The position numbers and the translations under genes are program-made. This document shows positions 22,625 to 34,915 of a stretch of DNA of 64,000 nt, piece by piece. Position 1 is the first letter of the stretch; every line of letters begins with the position of its first letter. The notes under the pieces are model-generated. The model did no database searches. It saw only the letters and a program-made list of their open reading frames with translations, and was not told the DNA's origin. This stretch comes from Uloborus plumipes. Its lineage: Eukaryota > Arthropoda > Arachnida > Araneae > Uloboridae. The stretch is from NCBI GenBank assembly GCA_038373865.1, contig JAXGGA010001112.1:1-64000 (forward strand), read 5' to 3'.

Positions 22625-24564
22625 CCCTGATAGCACAGTGACCAAAATGTGACGCATTTGTGACCCGTGACGCGCGTCACAAGCGCAGTCGTAACCACGT
22701 CACCGCGACTTACGAATGTCCGACCGCGGTGACGTCACAATGCGACTTTACAGTGACGGCGCATGACGACCCAATTGCAACCGAGGTCACCTAGTGACGG
22801 TTTGGCGACCTCACATCGCAGTCACAGCGACCGATGTGACCAGTCAGTGACCTGTGTGTGAAGTTGCGGCGGCGTCACAATGCGACTTCACAGTGACGGC
22901 GCCCGACGACCCGTCATAAAATATTTTTTTTAATTTTGAAAAAATAAAGGAGTCTTTTACTGACATCAGAAATCACTGATATAAGAACCTGGATTGAATC
23001 AACATACTTTCCGCCAACCGTTACGCTGCGAAACCCATTGTCCCACGCCTGGAATCGAACCCGGGTCGTCTGGATGCAAGCCAAGAATTCTAACTACTAT
23101 ACTAGACGAGAGTTACAAGAGGAAACTCAAAAAGTAAAGAGCTGCTGAAGGTCACATTGTGGTCACAAAGTGAGTCACATCCACGTCGATGTGACAGTTT
23201 TAAGTCACAATGCGACTTTACCACGACGTCAGAGAAAAGTCCCATTTGCGTCTTCAGGCGTTGCTACTGCAATGCTTTTGTGACCCTCGCATGCGTCACA
23301 AGTGAAGTCGCAACCAAGTTACTTACGAATGTCAGTAACGGCGACTTCACAATGCGACTTTACAGTGACAACGCCTGACGACCCAATAGCAACCTAGATC
23401 TCCCAGTGACGGTTTAGCGACCTCACATCACAGTCACAGCGACCGATGTGACCAGTCAGTGACGTACGCGTGAAGTCGCGGCAGCGTCACAGTGCGACTT
23501 CACAGTGACGGCACCTGAGGACTTCTCCGCCTTGTGACTTCTCCGCGAGCTGACACTCGTAAGTTGCTGCCACATCTTTGCGACTTCGCTTGTGAGGTAT
23601 CACAAAAGCGTCTTATTTTGGTCACTGTGCAATTCGTAGTCACATCCCCGTTTGTTGCGACTTTTTTAAATCGCAATAATGCTTTGAAGAATTTCATTTA
23701 AAAGTCACAAATAAGGCGCAAAACCAGCACTAAGTGACATCGACTGCCTTTGTGCTACCAGGCGTCGTCACTGCAACATTGCACTTGTGATGTTGCCGCG
23801 AATTTTCATTCGTAAGTTGCAGCCACCTCTTTGGGACTTTACTTGTGACGTACCCGAGTCACAAAAGCGTCTTATTTTTGTCACTGTGCTATTCATAATC
23901 ATACCCCGTTTTCGCATCTGCTGTAAATCACTACAGGGCTTTACAGCGACGTCATTTAAAGGTCACAAGTAAGTAAAGAAATTTGATAGTGACAATGATG
24001 AGAAGCCGCATAACCGATACAAACTGATCTCATCACTATCAAAACGTCGCATCAAATACACAATTACACGACAACGGTTTCCGTGACTGTGTCATGTTGT
24101 CACGGAATAGTCACAAATTGTCCAAAATTGCATTGACGTTGTAAGGGCCGTCACTGCAATTTTGACGTCATCACGGATTGACATTCGCAAGTGGTTGTCA
24201 CTTGGTCGCTTTTGTTACAGCTGTCTGTTAGAAAGTGATTGAGGCTCTTAAAAAATTTTTTTGACTGATTTTGTAACGTAAAATTATTAATTCGGTATTA
24301 TTAATTCGGTCTTCAATCGGTAAAAAAATATTTTAATGAAAATTCACATTAAGGTCACAATGTGACGTCTCCACAACATTACATTGTGACCGGTCACAAT
24401 TCAGCTGTCACAGCGACGTTGTAGTGAAGTCACAAGCAAATGTCGCAAACGAGTCACAATGTGACTTTTGTGCGTCGTCACAATTGAGTCACGGTGTGAC
24501 TGTGACGCTTGTGACTCGCAGTGACGTCACTGTGACTTATCCGTGACACATTGTGCTATTAGGG
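22625..24564. mobile_element. 1.9-kb GTGAC-rich element with internal duplications
   Basis: It begins CCCTGATAGCACAGTGACC and ends GTGCTATTAGGG, flanked by the dinucleotide TC on both sides (22623-22624, 24565-24566), matching the 2-bp duplication of the 384-bp relative at 1743. The interior is almost entirely GTGAC/GTCAC/GCGAC words. A block of about 200 bp (for example GCGACTTTACAGTGACGGCG, GCGACCTCACATCGCAGTCA) occurs at about 22690-22910 and again at about 23320-23510, with further partial copies to 24560. A tRNA-bearing insertion lies at about 22917-23150. No frame looks like a transposase. Strong CpG content is unusual for this AT-rich window. Confidence 0.8.
22917..23150 (-). mobile_element. 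SINE-like insertion with tRNA-Glu-type head
   Basis: Read on the minus strand, 23112-23041 is tRNA-like: TAGTATAGTAGTTAGAATTC fits the D arm and A box of tRNA-Glu, and GACCCGGGTTCGATTCCAGG the T arm and B box. The anticodon loop reads CTTGCAT, so the Glu TTC is changed to TGC. The 3' acceptor half (CGTGGGA) has no partner at the 5' end (CTCTCG), so it is not a working tRNA. A unique body of about 120 bp and an A/T-rich end (to about 22917) follow. The insertion interrupts the GTGAC-rich element. Classing it as a SINE is inference; it could be a tRNA pseudogene with flank. Confidence 0.65.
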
Positions 24565-24566
24565 TC

Positions 24567-25961
24567 GTAACACAATTATTACCTTCCTGATGTAGCACCA
24601 TTAAAGCTGTTTACTTAAGCAATTCTGTTAACTTCTTAATTAAAATTTTCAAACTGATAATCACATGCAAACAAATAAATTTATTCAATTATTTAATGAT
24701 GTTTGTATTAAATTCTCTTAATTTCAATTGTGTATTTTACAAATCAATTTACTGACAATAGATTTTTTTATCGTAAATATTTTCCTATGTTTTCCGGAAT
24801 GCATTTTTCTTTTAATTTTATTGAATTAAATGTTTGTCAAATGGACCAGAAAACAAAAACGGACGTCCACGTAAAAAAATAAAAAAATTGAAAAATAAGT
24901 ACAGATTTTTGATTTAATTCCTGTTAATAAAAATTTTAAGATAGGGAAGACATATTTATTTCATCTTTTTTAAGTTAAAATGTAGTTTTGTGTCCTATTA
25001 AAGCAAAGAGCTGAACATTACATAAGCAGCATTGTCCTCCCATTGTCACATGACCGTCACAGCTTTTTAAAATAATTCAGACGTCACAACTAATGGTCTT
25101 ATAAAATATCCGAAACTAATTGTGTTTCTTTTTTTTCTTTCTCCAGTTACAGCCGAGGTCATAAAATTGGCATAAAATCAGCTGCATAAGTTCTGCATAA
25201 AATAGGCCATTTTGGGGGGAAAAAACCCGCAGAACACTAGATTTGAAAAGGACACGTTTTTAGCAACATTTGACTTACTCGATTTTTTTCACAAATACAT
25301 AAGGACTAGTAAATTATTATGACATTTTTTTGTTTGGAATTTAGTTGGGTTTGTTGATAAAGAAAAACAAATTGTGTTAAAAAAACTGCATTACCGATTG
25401 AAAGATTTTCCCCTGAGATTTTTTTTATATACTGAACAAATATTGCAATCGAAAACCCGCATGAAAAATTGTAATAGATGCATGAAACATTGTAATAGAA
25501 TTGTAATAGATGCATACAGCATTGGTAATAAAATCCGGAATTTTGAGAAATTTCAAAAAATAGTTTTAAATTGAGATTTTTCAAAAAACCCACTTTTTTC
25601 TTAGCTGAAAATGTCCTCATTTGAATCTCATTCCATGTTTAACAAGATGATATCCACCAAACTGTGTTTCTTTGCGTAGTTGTATGATTTTTGAATGTGA
25701 TCTTTTTGAGAAAATGTGCTTGCAAAATTACTTTTTTCTAATTCTTTACTTAATTAAATTTCTGACATATTAATACTCTAGAGTTAAAATAACAGTGTAT
25801 TTTATCATAAACACTTAAAACTCTAACACTTAAGTAATATATGTGCAACAAGTTGCTCCAAATGACCATTTGGTTCTTATACTTATATGATTCTGCCTAC
25901 TAATATAGGAAAGAAACATTTGGCGATCAGCTGGACTTAACTATTTGTATAGCTTTCAGCC
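24567..25961. other. intronic AT-rich DNA
   Basis: No gene seen. A short triplication-like run around TAATAGATGCAT (25470-25515) is present; otherwise low complexity. Confidence 0.4.
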
Positions 25962-26336
25962 ACACCGTATAAAATGAATGTTGTTTTTACAGTGTAATTT
26001 AGCTAATTTTATAATAATAAACTAGAAAATGCCAATTTTACAGTAATAAACTGTAAAATTGATACTTTTACATTACAAAACTGTAAAACTGTTAATTTAA
26101 CAGTTTTTTACCATGAATTTTACAGTTTCAAACTTCAACCTCTACTGCCAGTATTATACTGTTATTTTCACTGTATAATACAGCTAAATTGTACGGCAAT
26201 GAATTGTAAAATTGCTAACTTTACAGCAAGAAACTATAAAATTGCTAGTTTTACAGTTTATTACTGTGCATTTTGTAGTTTTAAAATGGAACCCCGGATG
26301 CCACTACAAAAACAGCAGTACATTTTTTACAATGTA
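25962..26336. mobile_element. MITE of the TACACTGYAAAA family, copy B (expanded)
   Basis: Same terminal phrases as copy A (CACCGTATAAAATGAATG at the left, CATTTTTTACAATGTA at the right). The core is duplicated: two rounds of ACTGTAAAATTG with TTTTACAGTTT and of GTTTTTACAGTGTAATTT/TGTTATTTTCACTGTATAA. Length is about 375 bp against about 166-228 bp for the simple copies, so this is either a dimer or an element inserted into its relative. Confidence 0.75.
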
Positions 26337-26818
26337 TGACATCTACCTTGGGCGATTAGTTTGGTTTGCTCGAAACTATCTTCAACTAATGACCTCTTTC
26401 AGCAAACAAATGGGTTCGTAATCCTCTCTAATTATTGCTGGTTTTGAGTTCAAAATCAGTACTTACTTATAAAAATAACCATTCAAGGTAGAATCGAAAC
26501 GTTCGGAGGCAAAGATCACCAATGACAACCAGAATATGTGATTAAAATAAAATCGCTTGAGACGCACTTACTGCTCTTCCCTTCGTGCTTAGATGGTTTC
26601 TGCTAAGTCACGTAATTAAATTTCTCATTGTAATTGAAAGAGAGAAATTTTGATTCGCTACGGAATCCAACTAACTGTCAATGCATAACTTTATAGAAAA
26701 AATTAAGAAATGAATAACCTAATATAAATACATGACAGAAAAATGATTTATGAAGTACACTATTATTGTAACAACTAGGCATTAATGTATGAAAATGTCA
26801 TTAATGACATTATTTCTA

Positions 26819-27167
26819 TACTGTAAAAAATAAATGTTTTTACAGAAAATATAGCTAATTTTATGGTAATAAACTGTAAAATTGCCAATTTTACAGTGTA
26901 ATAAATTGTAAAATCACTATTTTACAGTTTATTACTGTGCATTTTGAAGTTTAAAATGAACCTTCACTGCCAGTATTATAGTGTTGTTTTTAGCAATATA
27001 ATACAGCTAAATTTTACAGCAATAAACTGTAAAATTGCTAACTTTACAGTAAGAAACTGTAATATTGCTAGTTTTACAGCTTATTATTGTGCATTTTACT
27101 GTTTTAAATTAGAACCTCGGCTGCCAGTATAAAACTAAAAAACAACTGTTAATTTTTTGAAGTGTAT
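26819..27167. mobile_element. MITE of the TACACTGYAAAA family, copy C (expanded)
   Basis: It starts ACTGTAAAAAATAAATGT and ends AATTTTTTGAAGTGTA. It contains two rounds of the family core (TAAACTGTAAAATTGC and TTTTACAGTTTATTACTG). Like copy B, 480 bp to its left, it is dimer-like. Together they form a local cluster in the intron. Confidence 0.75.
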
Positions 27168-28705
27168 CAGTTTTCATTTTACATCCCTATCATAGCTTTA
27201 TGATGTCACTTTTAAATAATCATAAAATATTTCCCAAGAAAAAATACTGATTTTGGTTGATATCTACTTGCTAGGCATTGGATGAGATTTTAATGAGCAA
27301 ATTTTCAGATTTTAAAAATTGGGTTGGTAGTAATCGCACTTCAAAAACCTTGTTTTTTTTTTTTTTTTTAATTTCAAATCAGATTTCCAAGTCATAGTGT
27401 ATCTAATGCTTACAGTAAAAAATTGCTAAATAAGGGTCTTAGATTACCATCTTTGGTTTTCATCTGAGAAAATAATCATAAAATCGATAAAAATGCAGTT
27501 TTTTTTCACTACATTTTTTTCTTTTCTTTGTAAAATAAAGCCAACTGAGTGTTCAAAAAACCCTGTCTGAATAATATTCTAGTTTTTATTTATTTATTGA
27601 AAAAATAATTCGAATAGGCTCAATACTTTTTAAACTGTGTCCATTTCAAATAAAATGTTTTGCTGATTTTTTTGTTAATTGCCCTTTTTGTACAGTTTTA
27701 AAAAGCGGCAATTGAAAAAAAAAAAAACTTGCAAAAAATTCGTTTGAGATATTTCACAAGTCTAATGCAGTAATTTTTACAAAAAAGTCTACCATGGTCA
27801 TATTCAGAGTCCGAAATTTTCGGGAATCGGGTCACCCTGGCAGCTAGAAATATCCCCTACGAACTCTTTCCGAAAAAGAATCTTCCAGAAGTCATGTGAC
27901 ATTAAATTTTCGCAGAAATTCTGAGGTATGATATGTCTGACGCCTAAAATTTTAGCCAGGCTCAACAGTTTTTAGTTCTTGTTGATCTCTGGTTATGTGA
28001 CCCTTTACAGAGTTACTTGGCCGACATTAAATGGAATGGCTCATATATATATTTTGCTTTCCAAAACCACTAATAATGTATTGGACTAAGTATGAACAAT
28101 GTATGGATGCTTGACAGCATTATATATGGGGTGATAAAAACAACTCGGTGACTGTAATTCAGTTTTTTCATACTAATTCCGGAAAACACAAAAAGTGAAG
28201 CTTTTGTTGCAACTTAATGGAGAATGAGAAAACTTGATTTTAATATAATTAAACCACTATTTATTTCTTGGATTCATTGTGTGTTACTTCGAACAAAAAT
28301 TTCTTTTGAGAAATTCGTACCTATCTAATTGTTGTATTTAGCGTGCGGTATTATACAAAACTATAAGACATTTATTTCTTTCAGCTTGCAATCTTATAAA
28401 GATTCTTGTGTGGCAAAACTCGGCAAAGATTTGGCACTTTTACGGGCAGTTAAAAATATCGCTTCTTTCACCTGCGAAATATTCTCATCATAAACCATTA
28501 CGAAAATCTTGCTTGGAGGCTTAAACATAGTTAAGAAAATTCCTCATAAACGTGACATGATATTTTACATTATTGTTAACTTTTAGACGTTAAAAAAATT
28601 ATTTTCTCATTATTAAATACTTACTCATTATTAAATACTACCTTTATGAAGAGTTTTCAAAAATTTACTATCGTGATCAAAATTTGGTTAATATTTTGAT
28701 TTACA
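27168..28705. other. intronic DNA with a probable repeat piece
   Basis: Mostly AT-rich. The stretch 27790-28020 is richer in GC and carries TCGGGAATCGGGTCACCCTG, a phrase I associate with dispersed arthropod repeats, but no second end was found here. No coding frame. Confidence 0.3.
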
Positions 28706-30702
28706 GTTGGGCAATTCCACGGTGACTTACGTTACATTTTGACCAACCCTTTTGCATTTAGCACCTCAGTGAGAGCAAATATTGTTATACAAACCTTGTA
28801 CGAAAGTTATCCATGAAAATGACAGTCAAAAGCATAATAAAAATACAAAAATATTTGCTGCATTTAAATTTTTCAAAATTTAGCAGCCAAAAATAAGGCA
28901 GTAACTTATGTTACACAAAAAGGGAATGCAATAACGTGACAGTTCGTTCTAAGGCAAATCTCTGCTCTTTCACAATTGTTTTTAGTTTGAATCATAATTT
29001 ATCTTTTTTTTGGATAGTTTTAAGAAATTATTTTCACAAATTTAAAAATGTAGTTAAAAAATTGAAATTTATGGGAATTTTTAACTGAGTAACTTACGTT
29101 ACAGTAACTTACGTTACAAAGTTCACTTATTAGCATATTTTTATTACAATAAATAAAGAATGAAAATTCCAGTCCAGTTTAGATCAAGATATTGTAAAAT
29201 AACAATTATAAGTTAAATTCACAGAAATTTAATACCAAACTCAATGACCAATCAAACATATTACATAACATAAGACTTAAATCCATCATAGCCGCTGTTT
29301 TTAACAAGTTCAGGTAATTCAATTTTTCGTATTATGTTTTCTTTCTTGTAATAAATTTCATCTGCGTTTCTGGCCATTTCTAATTGGTTCCAACAGCAGC
29401 CATTACTTATATTTTAAACTCGTTTTCTTCAATAATCGTCACAATTCAAGGATACAATGTATTTTCGTACTTCACCACACACCATCATTCACCGGCTTTT
29501 ATCTCTGTTTTTTCTTCTTGTTCCTTAAAATACTTAACTAAACGAAACCCCACAGTTTGTTAATTTCTAGTTCTTAAATAGTCATTGTCAATGTGCGGAT
29601 CTTCAGAAAGTAATTTTGATAAATTTTGCTTTTCTAACATATTTCAATACCATCAAGAGGGACTTTTATTCACAAATCTGTAATATCCACATGACTTTTC
29701 TCATACCCCTTTAACAGCGCATATGTTCTGCAGAGTTCAGTGGCATTTAATGCAGACTAAAATATATTTCACCTGTAAGAGATAAAATATTTTTGTGTTT
29801 GTGTTTTCCAAAACATATTTGATAACTTTAAAACATAACAGAAGTCATTTTTGAATAATTTATAGTACATTACTCCTAAATATTTTGAATGCAGTGATAT
29901 TGTTTAGAGAGAATTAATGTCTCAAAAGCCAAAAAGAAACATATAATTTATTATAGAAGTGTATTGTAAGCTTATTAGCAAACAAAGACATTTTAAGAAA
30001 TATGATTAATTTAATATAATAAAGTAAATACATAACGATAAAAGAAGGTTCGAATAAATTACTCCTACTAACCACATAAGTTTATTCCACAATGTACTTT
30101 ATTTCTAAACGCAAGCATTTAAATTTTATTTGGGTAACTTACGTTACGTGCATATGCCAGTAACTTACGTTACGCATTTTGACTGTGGCACAAAGAATAA
30201 AATTAACAGTATTTGAAAGAAAACTATCATTATTTATTTGATACACACTTATAAGATAGAAAATATAACATTACTAATATTGTATTGCTCTTTCTTTATT
30301 CACATAAAAAACATTAACATGTTTTTGGTAACTTACGCTACATAGCATAGTGCTTTTTTTAAATATACATAAATCACTTAATTTAGGTAACAACACTTAC
30401 TTCAGCAATTCAGAATATTAATTTAAAGTGTAATAATCATTAATATTTCATTGCAACAGTTATCTAAAGAAAAAAAGTGAAACTTACCGACGTTGAAAGT
30501 TTGACCATTTGCTTCACCAAGAATAAAACATTCTAATGCCAACTTCAAAGTGCTGCCAAAACTAAAAAACTAGGTTCTAGACGGAAACTTATTTTGCATA
30601 AGACACTTTCAACCCTTTTAAATCGAAAAATATGCAAATTAATCACACTAGTTTAATTTAATTTTTTCAACGATTTTCCACACTTTCATGGAATTGCCCA
30701 GT
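28706..30702. mobile_element. 2-kb element with TGGGCAATTCCA ends and seven 14-mers
   Basis: The ends GTTGGGCAATTCCACGG (28706) and CATGGAATTGCCCAGTT (to 30702) are short inverted repeats. Between them the motif GTAACTTACGTTAC or a close variant occurs seven times, always in the same orientation, near 28722, 28901, 29089, 29104, 30134, 30160 and 30328. It thus clusters toward both sides and leaves the middle free. No transposase-like frame is seen, so it is probably non-autonomous. The motif array resembles subterminal protein-binding repeats of DNA transposons (inference). Confidence 0.7.
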
Positions 30703-31332
30703 TGTTATTCGTCTTACATATGCGAAAATGCAGAAGCTACTGGAGCATACTAGTACGATACTTGGCTATCTATTCTACCTATGCATTAGCATTACGTTCA
30801 GTATTAATCAATTTGCCTAAAGAGATCCTTGTCTGAAAAAGCCTCACTTTTCCTACAAATGGAGCGGTGCTCCCTATATATTGTCACTATGTAGTTCAAT
30901 GTTACGACAGAACGCTGATGAATCAAATTGCAATCAGAGGAACGAAATGTAACAGTAAGCGTAACCATATCATGTTTTGCACACAATCATTGAAATGAAT
31001 AATTTATCATATTTCTCTCTCTCTTTTTAATTTATTCATTTTTTTTTTCGAAAAATTCAACTTTAAGTGGATCCAAAATTTACAAAATGAGTTTTTAGAA
31101 CATCAGTCACATTATCATAGTATCGTACAATTAGTTTTCTTTATATTTTCCATAAATGTTTAAATAATGAACTATAATTTTGATAAATTTGTTGAAGATT
31201 TTGAGAAAATTGTTGAACAGCGGTATTTTGTATAATTACGTACCCATTTTAAGATCAACGTAAGAAAAAGCGAGAAACTCTAAAATTGAAAGAGAAATAA
31301 GTAAAAATGTTTATTTAGATAAATGTTATAGA

Positions 31333-31380
31333 TTGTTATGTAATGTTATACTATATATGTATACTATAACATTACATGTA
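31333..31380. repeat. short AT-rich palindrome
   Basis: TATGTAATGTTATACTATAT is mirrored by ATAGTATAACATTACATG-type sequence. It forms a stem of about 18 bp with a small loop, set in a TATATG-rich stretch to about 31410. No other function is visible. Confidence 0.6.
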
Positions 31381-32544
31381 TAGTATGTATATATGTATAT
31401 AGAAATGTTATGTATTAGATAAATGTTTAATCATTTTTATTGTTATTATTAATTTTTTTAATACGTTTAATGAGTTACTATTTCACAAATTGTTTGTCTA
31501 AATTTTCTAAGAATTTATTTTTAACCATCATTGCATTTAGTCTAGTTTATGTATGTAAAATACACTAACGTAAAAAAAATAATAGATAAAGAAATTTTTG
31601 AAATCATCAAATAAGTAAGAAGAATCGTTTAAGTTCTGGCGTCATAACTTCTAGCTCACATTTTTCTTTCGAAATTCAGAAGATAAAGCGGAATTCTTCT
31701 GTTTAAAATCACAGTAAATCGATGACCTTTATCGGAAAAGTCGAAATGTTAGAACAGGTTGTTCTGTTCGTGAGAGTTTACATAGGGGACTTCAGTTGCT
31801 GACGTCATACGAAAAGCTAGCTGATGTTTCCATTATTCTGATACGCTTCTTCTAAATGACGAAGAAAACTGCTTATTTTAGGAATATAAAGCGCAAGTGT
31901 AATGAAACAAATACTCAAGTTGCTTAAAATCAAATAATGACGCATTGTTCATTCTGCAACAAAGATAGGTAAAAGAAAGATAAAACAAAATCAAATTAAC
32001 CAATAAGTAAACGGAATTGATCTTTAGAATGAAATTAAAATGAATTAAGAAAATAAAATTATGTTTTTTCCCACATTTGCTATTTGAAATCTACAGTGCA
32101 TGATTTGTGTTTCTTTCTGAATATTTTTTAGTAAAGATGCACTCTCTAAAAGTGAAATTGAAATATTAAGAAATAATGTGTGTTGTGAAATAAAAATTAC
32201 AAGAGCAAAAGGGATAAGATGGATAGGCAACTGATTAAAAAAATGGACACAAATAGTAAAAATTAACCAATTTATTCAGTAACGTGCAGAATCTCGGGCA
32301 GCTAGCTGTAAGGCTACAACCCGGAAAAAGAAGCTACCAATAAGTCCATGGATGATTGCTTCAGAGAAACTTGTGCAGTGTCTGTACATCCACTGCCCTG
32401 TGCAGATAGATCAATTTTTTGGCCGGTAGTCCCCGTTTCGAGTCAAATCCAATGACAACCCACAGGTAAAAATTGAATTATAAGATGATTTCTCATTAGA
32501 CTTTATTGAGCTAAATCCATTTGAAAAAAAAAAACAAGAAATTT
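31381..32544. other. intronic DNA, nothing firm
   Basis: AT-rich to about 32270. The GC-richer stretch 32280-32460 could be part of the adjacent retroelement, but no recognisable frame supports that. Confidence 0.35.
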
Positions 32545-33030
32545 TGAGTGTAGGAAGCCCGTTTAGGAATAGCAATTTAAGCTATGACAAAAAGTACCCA
32601 ATTTGGTTGCTTACCAAACCTAAATTTATACATTTGGTAATGGAGTATTTACATCAAAAATATTTACATGCAGGGCTTCAAGCCTGCGTCAAATAAGGCA
32701 ACAGTTTTAGATACTTAATGGAAACAATATGTGTAAGAAAGTAGTTCATAATTGTGTTGTATGTTTTAAAGCAAATCCAAAAGTAGTTAAACAATTAATG
32801 ACAGATGTACCATAAGAACGGATAACTTAAAATTTCCCGTTTAATATCTGTGGAATTGGTGGTCCTTTCCATGCAAAATATAAGGGCAGAGGAACGGTTC
32901 TTATAATGAAATTTAGCTGTGTTTGTTTCATTTGTTTTTCGATACGATCATTGTATTTTGACATAGTTATAGATTTATCTTTAGACGCATTCATTGCAAC
33001 ACTCAAACTATTTGTATCCAGAAGAGGCCA
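32545..33030 (+). pseudogene. BEL/Pao-type retrotransposon integrase relic
   Basis: Plus-strand frames in order read a zinc-binding integrase start (HQKYLHAG with its His pair, then CVVCFKANPKVV with the Cys pair). After stops and a frame change comes the core ICGIGGPFHAKYKG, with IMKFSCVCFICFSIRSLYFD and DAFIATLKLFVSRRG. This order is characteristic of BEL/Pao integrases (GVDYAGPF ... ALKRF.SRRG). The catalytic Asp of the first motif is replaced (GIGGPF), and three or more stops are present, so it is inactive. The frame breaks off at SRRG, where Tc1-derived sequence in the opposite orientation begins. No LTRs, RT or gag are visible. Confidence 0.82.
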
Positions 33031-33290
33031 GGTGTTCAACGGGATTCAGATCTGTAGAGGCTGCTGGACTGGGGAAAATGTTAAAACCGGTCAGGCTGTT
33101 ACGAGTTCGATATATGACTAGGCTTTGTCTTGCTGTAATATTGTGTGAGGTGTGGTCTGCGACAAAAGCAGAACGACAGGCTCTGCAATTTGCCAACATA
33201 AGAATACCACGTAATCCGATGCGAGCGTAACATAAAAACTTTCATCTCACCGGCATCTACATAAAATTGTCTTGATGCTAGGCACTTCTG
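33022..33290 (-). pseudogene. Tc1-like transposase relic abutting the integrase
   Basis: On the minus strand the frame reads HTSHNITARQSLV and then FPSPAASTDLNPVEHLASS, equivalent to DNARPHTAR and WPARSPDLNPIEHLW of Tc1 transposases. The first catalytic motif in this piece (DNA.PH) is degraded. It covers about 70 residues of the catalytic core, with frameshifts further upstream. Its 3' side ends exactly where the BEL/Pao integrase frame stops, so one element broke the other. Confidence 0.65.
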
Positions 33291-34915
33291 TTGCAATTTC
33301 TTTTTTAAAAAAATAGATTTTCATTAACGTTCTCAGACATTGAAATAGTATTTTTAGTAACTAGTATTATTAATTATTTATTTTTATTGCATTATTAGAA
33401 AACTAAATTTTGCCAAAGAAGCTCTTAAAACGTACTTTTTGCAACCACATCAGTGCAGAAACAAATTTCATTATTTTAAACTGATTCACGTGTATTAAAT
33501 CTGTAAACCTAATATTTTAGACACTCAAAAAATTATTACATCACTCATTTACGTTAAAAATGTTGGCAACGTTGTCTAAAACCCATATTTTATCTTTTAT
33601 ATGTTAATAGTTTTAGGTAAATATGGCATGACATTATACCACCATTAAAAAGTAATTGGTTTTGAAAACTTAAAACTAAAAAAGAACTCGCTTTCCGAGT
33701 TGTTTTCCGGAGCGAAATTCAATTGATAGAAGTTTTTACAATCCGTTCTGTTCCAAGTTAAATACGCTATTTCTGAGGAAAAAAATATGCCATCCAAACT
33801 CCGTAATATCTAAACTGCATCATCGTAGTACCTTATGAGCATACTGTTGTAATCGTTTTTAAGAGGGATTCATTTTTGAATTATCCTTTTTTAGGACACA
33901 AAATATTTCATTTTTAACTGTTTTTCCACAAATTTTAACATTCAAATAGCAGTATTGAAATTCTTATAAATAAAATAATCTAGAAGGCTAACTAACTTCA
34001 ATAAAAACGAAATTTTGCTATATCAACTCATTTTTATTTGTTAGGTATAAGCGTAAATGAATTATCTTGAAAAAAATTCCAAACATAAATACAAAATAAT
34101 TTACTAATACTTAACTTTGTAAGCAGTATATCTATTAATATTTGAAATATTATTTTGTTGTTTAGGCCTAATCGATCTAAAATTAAAACAAGAGCATATC
34201 ATAAAATTCAAAAAACAATCTTGAATTAATCGATAGTCTATTAAAGTATGTCTTGTTTTCGGGCATCCTTGAGGCAAGGAATAAAAATTAAACATTGAAA
34301 TACCTGTTTAATGAGATACAAATGCCTGGAGGAAAAGTTAAACTAAGAAATAAAGAACAACTAAGTGTATTTATTGGTGCACAACTTTCTTGTTTTAGCG
34401 CTAAAATATAAAGCACAATCGTGTGATAAATTAAGTACATAACTTAATTTATACAAATAAATTAAAGATTATTATATTATTCCCCAATGCGAATTAGAAG
34501 ACATATTTATTACATGCTTTTGAGAAAAACATACAATGGTATACATTCGCGGCTGAAAACCCCAATGCAATGAGCTTTTGTATTTCTGAGCTGGGGTCAT
34601 TTTAAAAAAGAGAATCTCTAAGTAGTTATAATTTTGGATGGGCTCGATTTGTTGACAAATTGTGTTTTGCCCACAATGTTTCTTAATTTGTTTCATATTT
34701 TCGAACAAGAAGTATTTGATATTTTTTCTTTCAACTGTTTCACTAGCTCAAACTTAATGAACGTGCGTGAAATCTTCTTCTAGTGTTTTCCATTACTTTA
34801 TCTCATATGAAGCTCGCGGCCATAACTGATCAGTTTAAACCGCTGCCCGTAATGTTAGAAATAAAAAAAGAGCGATAGTAAAACTTTCGCTAACACATTA
34901 ATAAATAACCCTAAC
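33291..34915. other. intronic AT-rich DNA
   Basis: The minus frame at 34472-34708 is in slightly richer DNA but unrecognised. No RNA gene or repeat structure seen. Confidence 0.35.
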
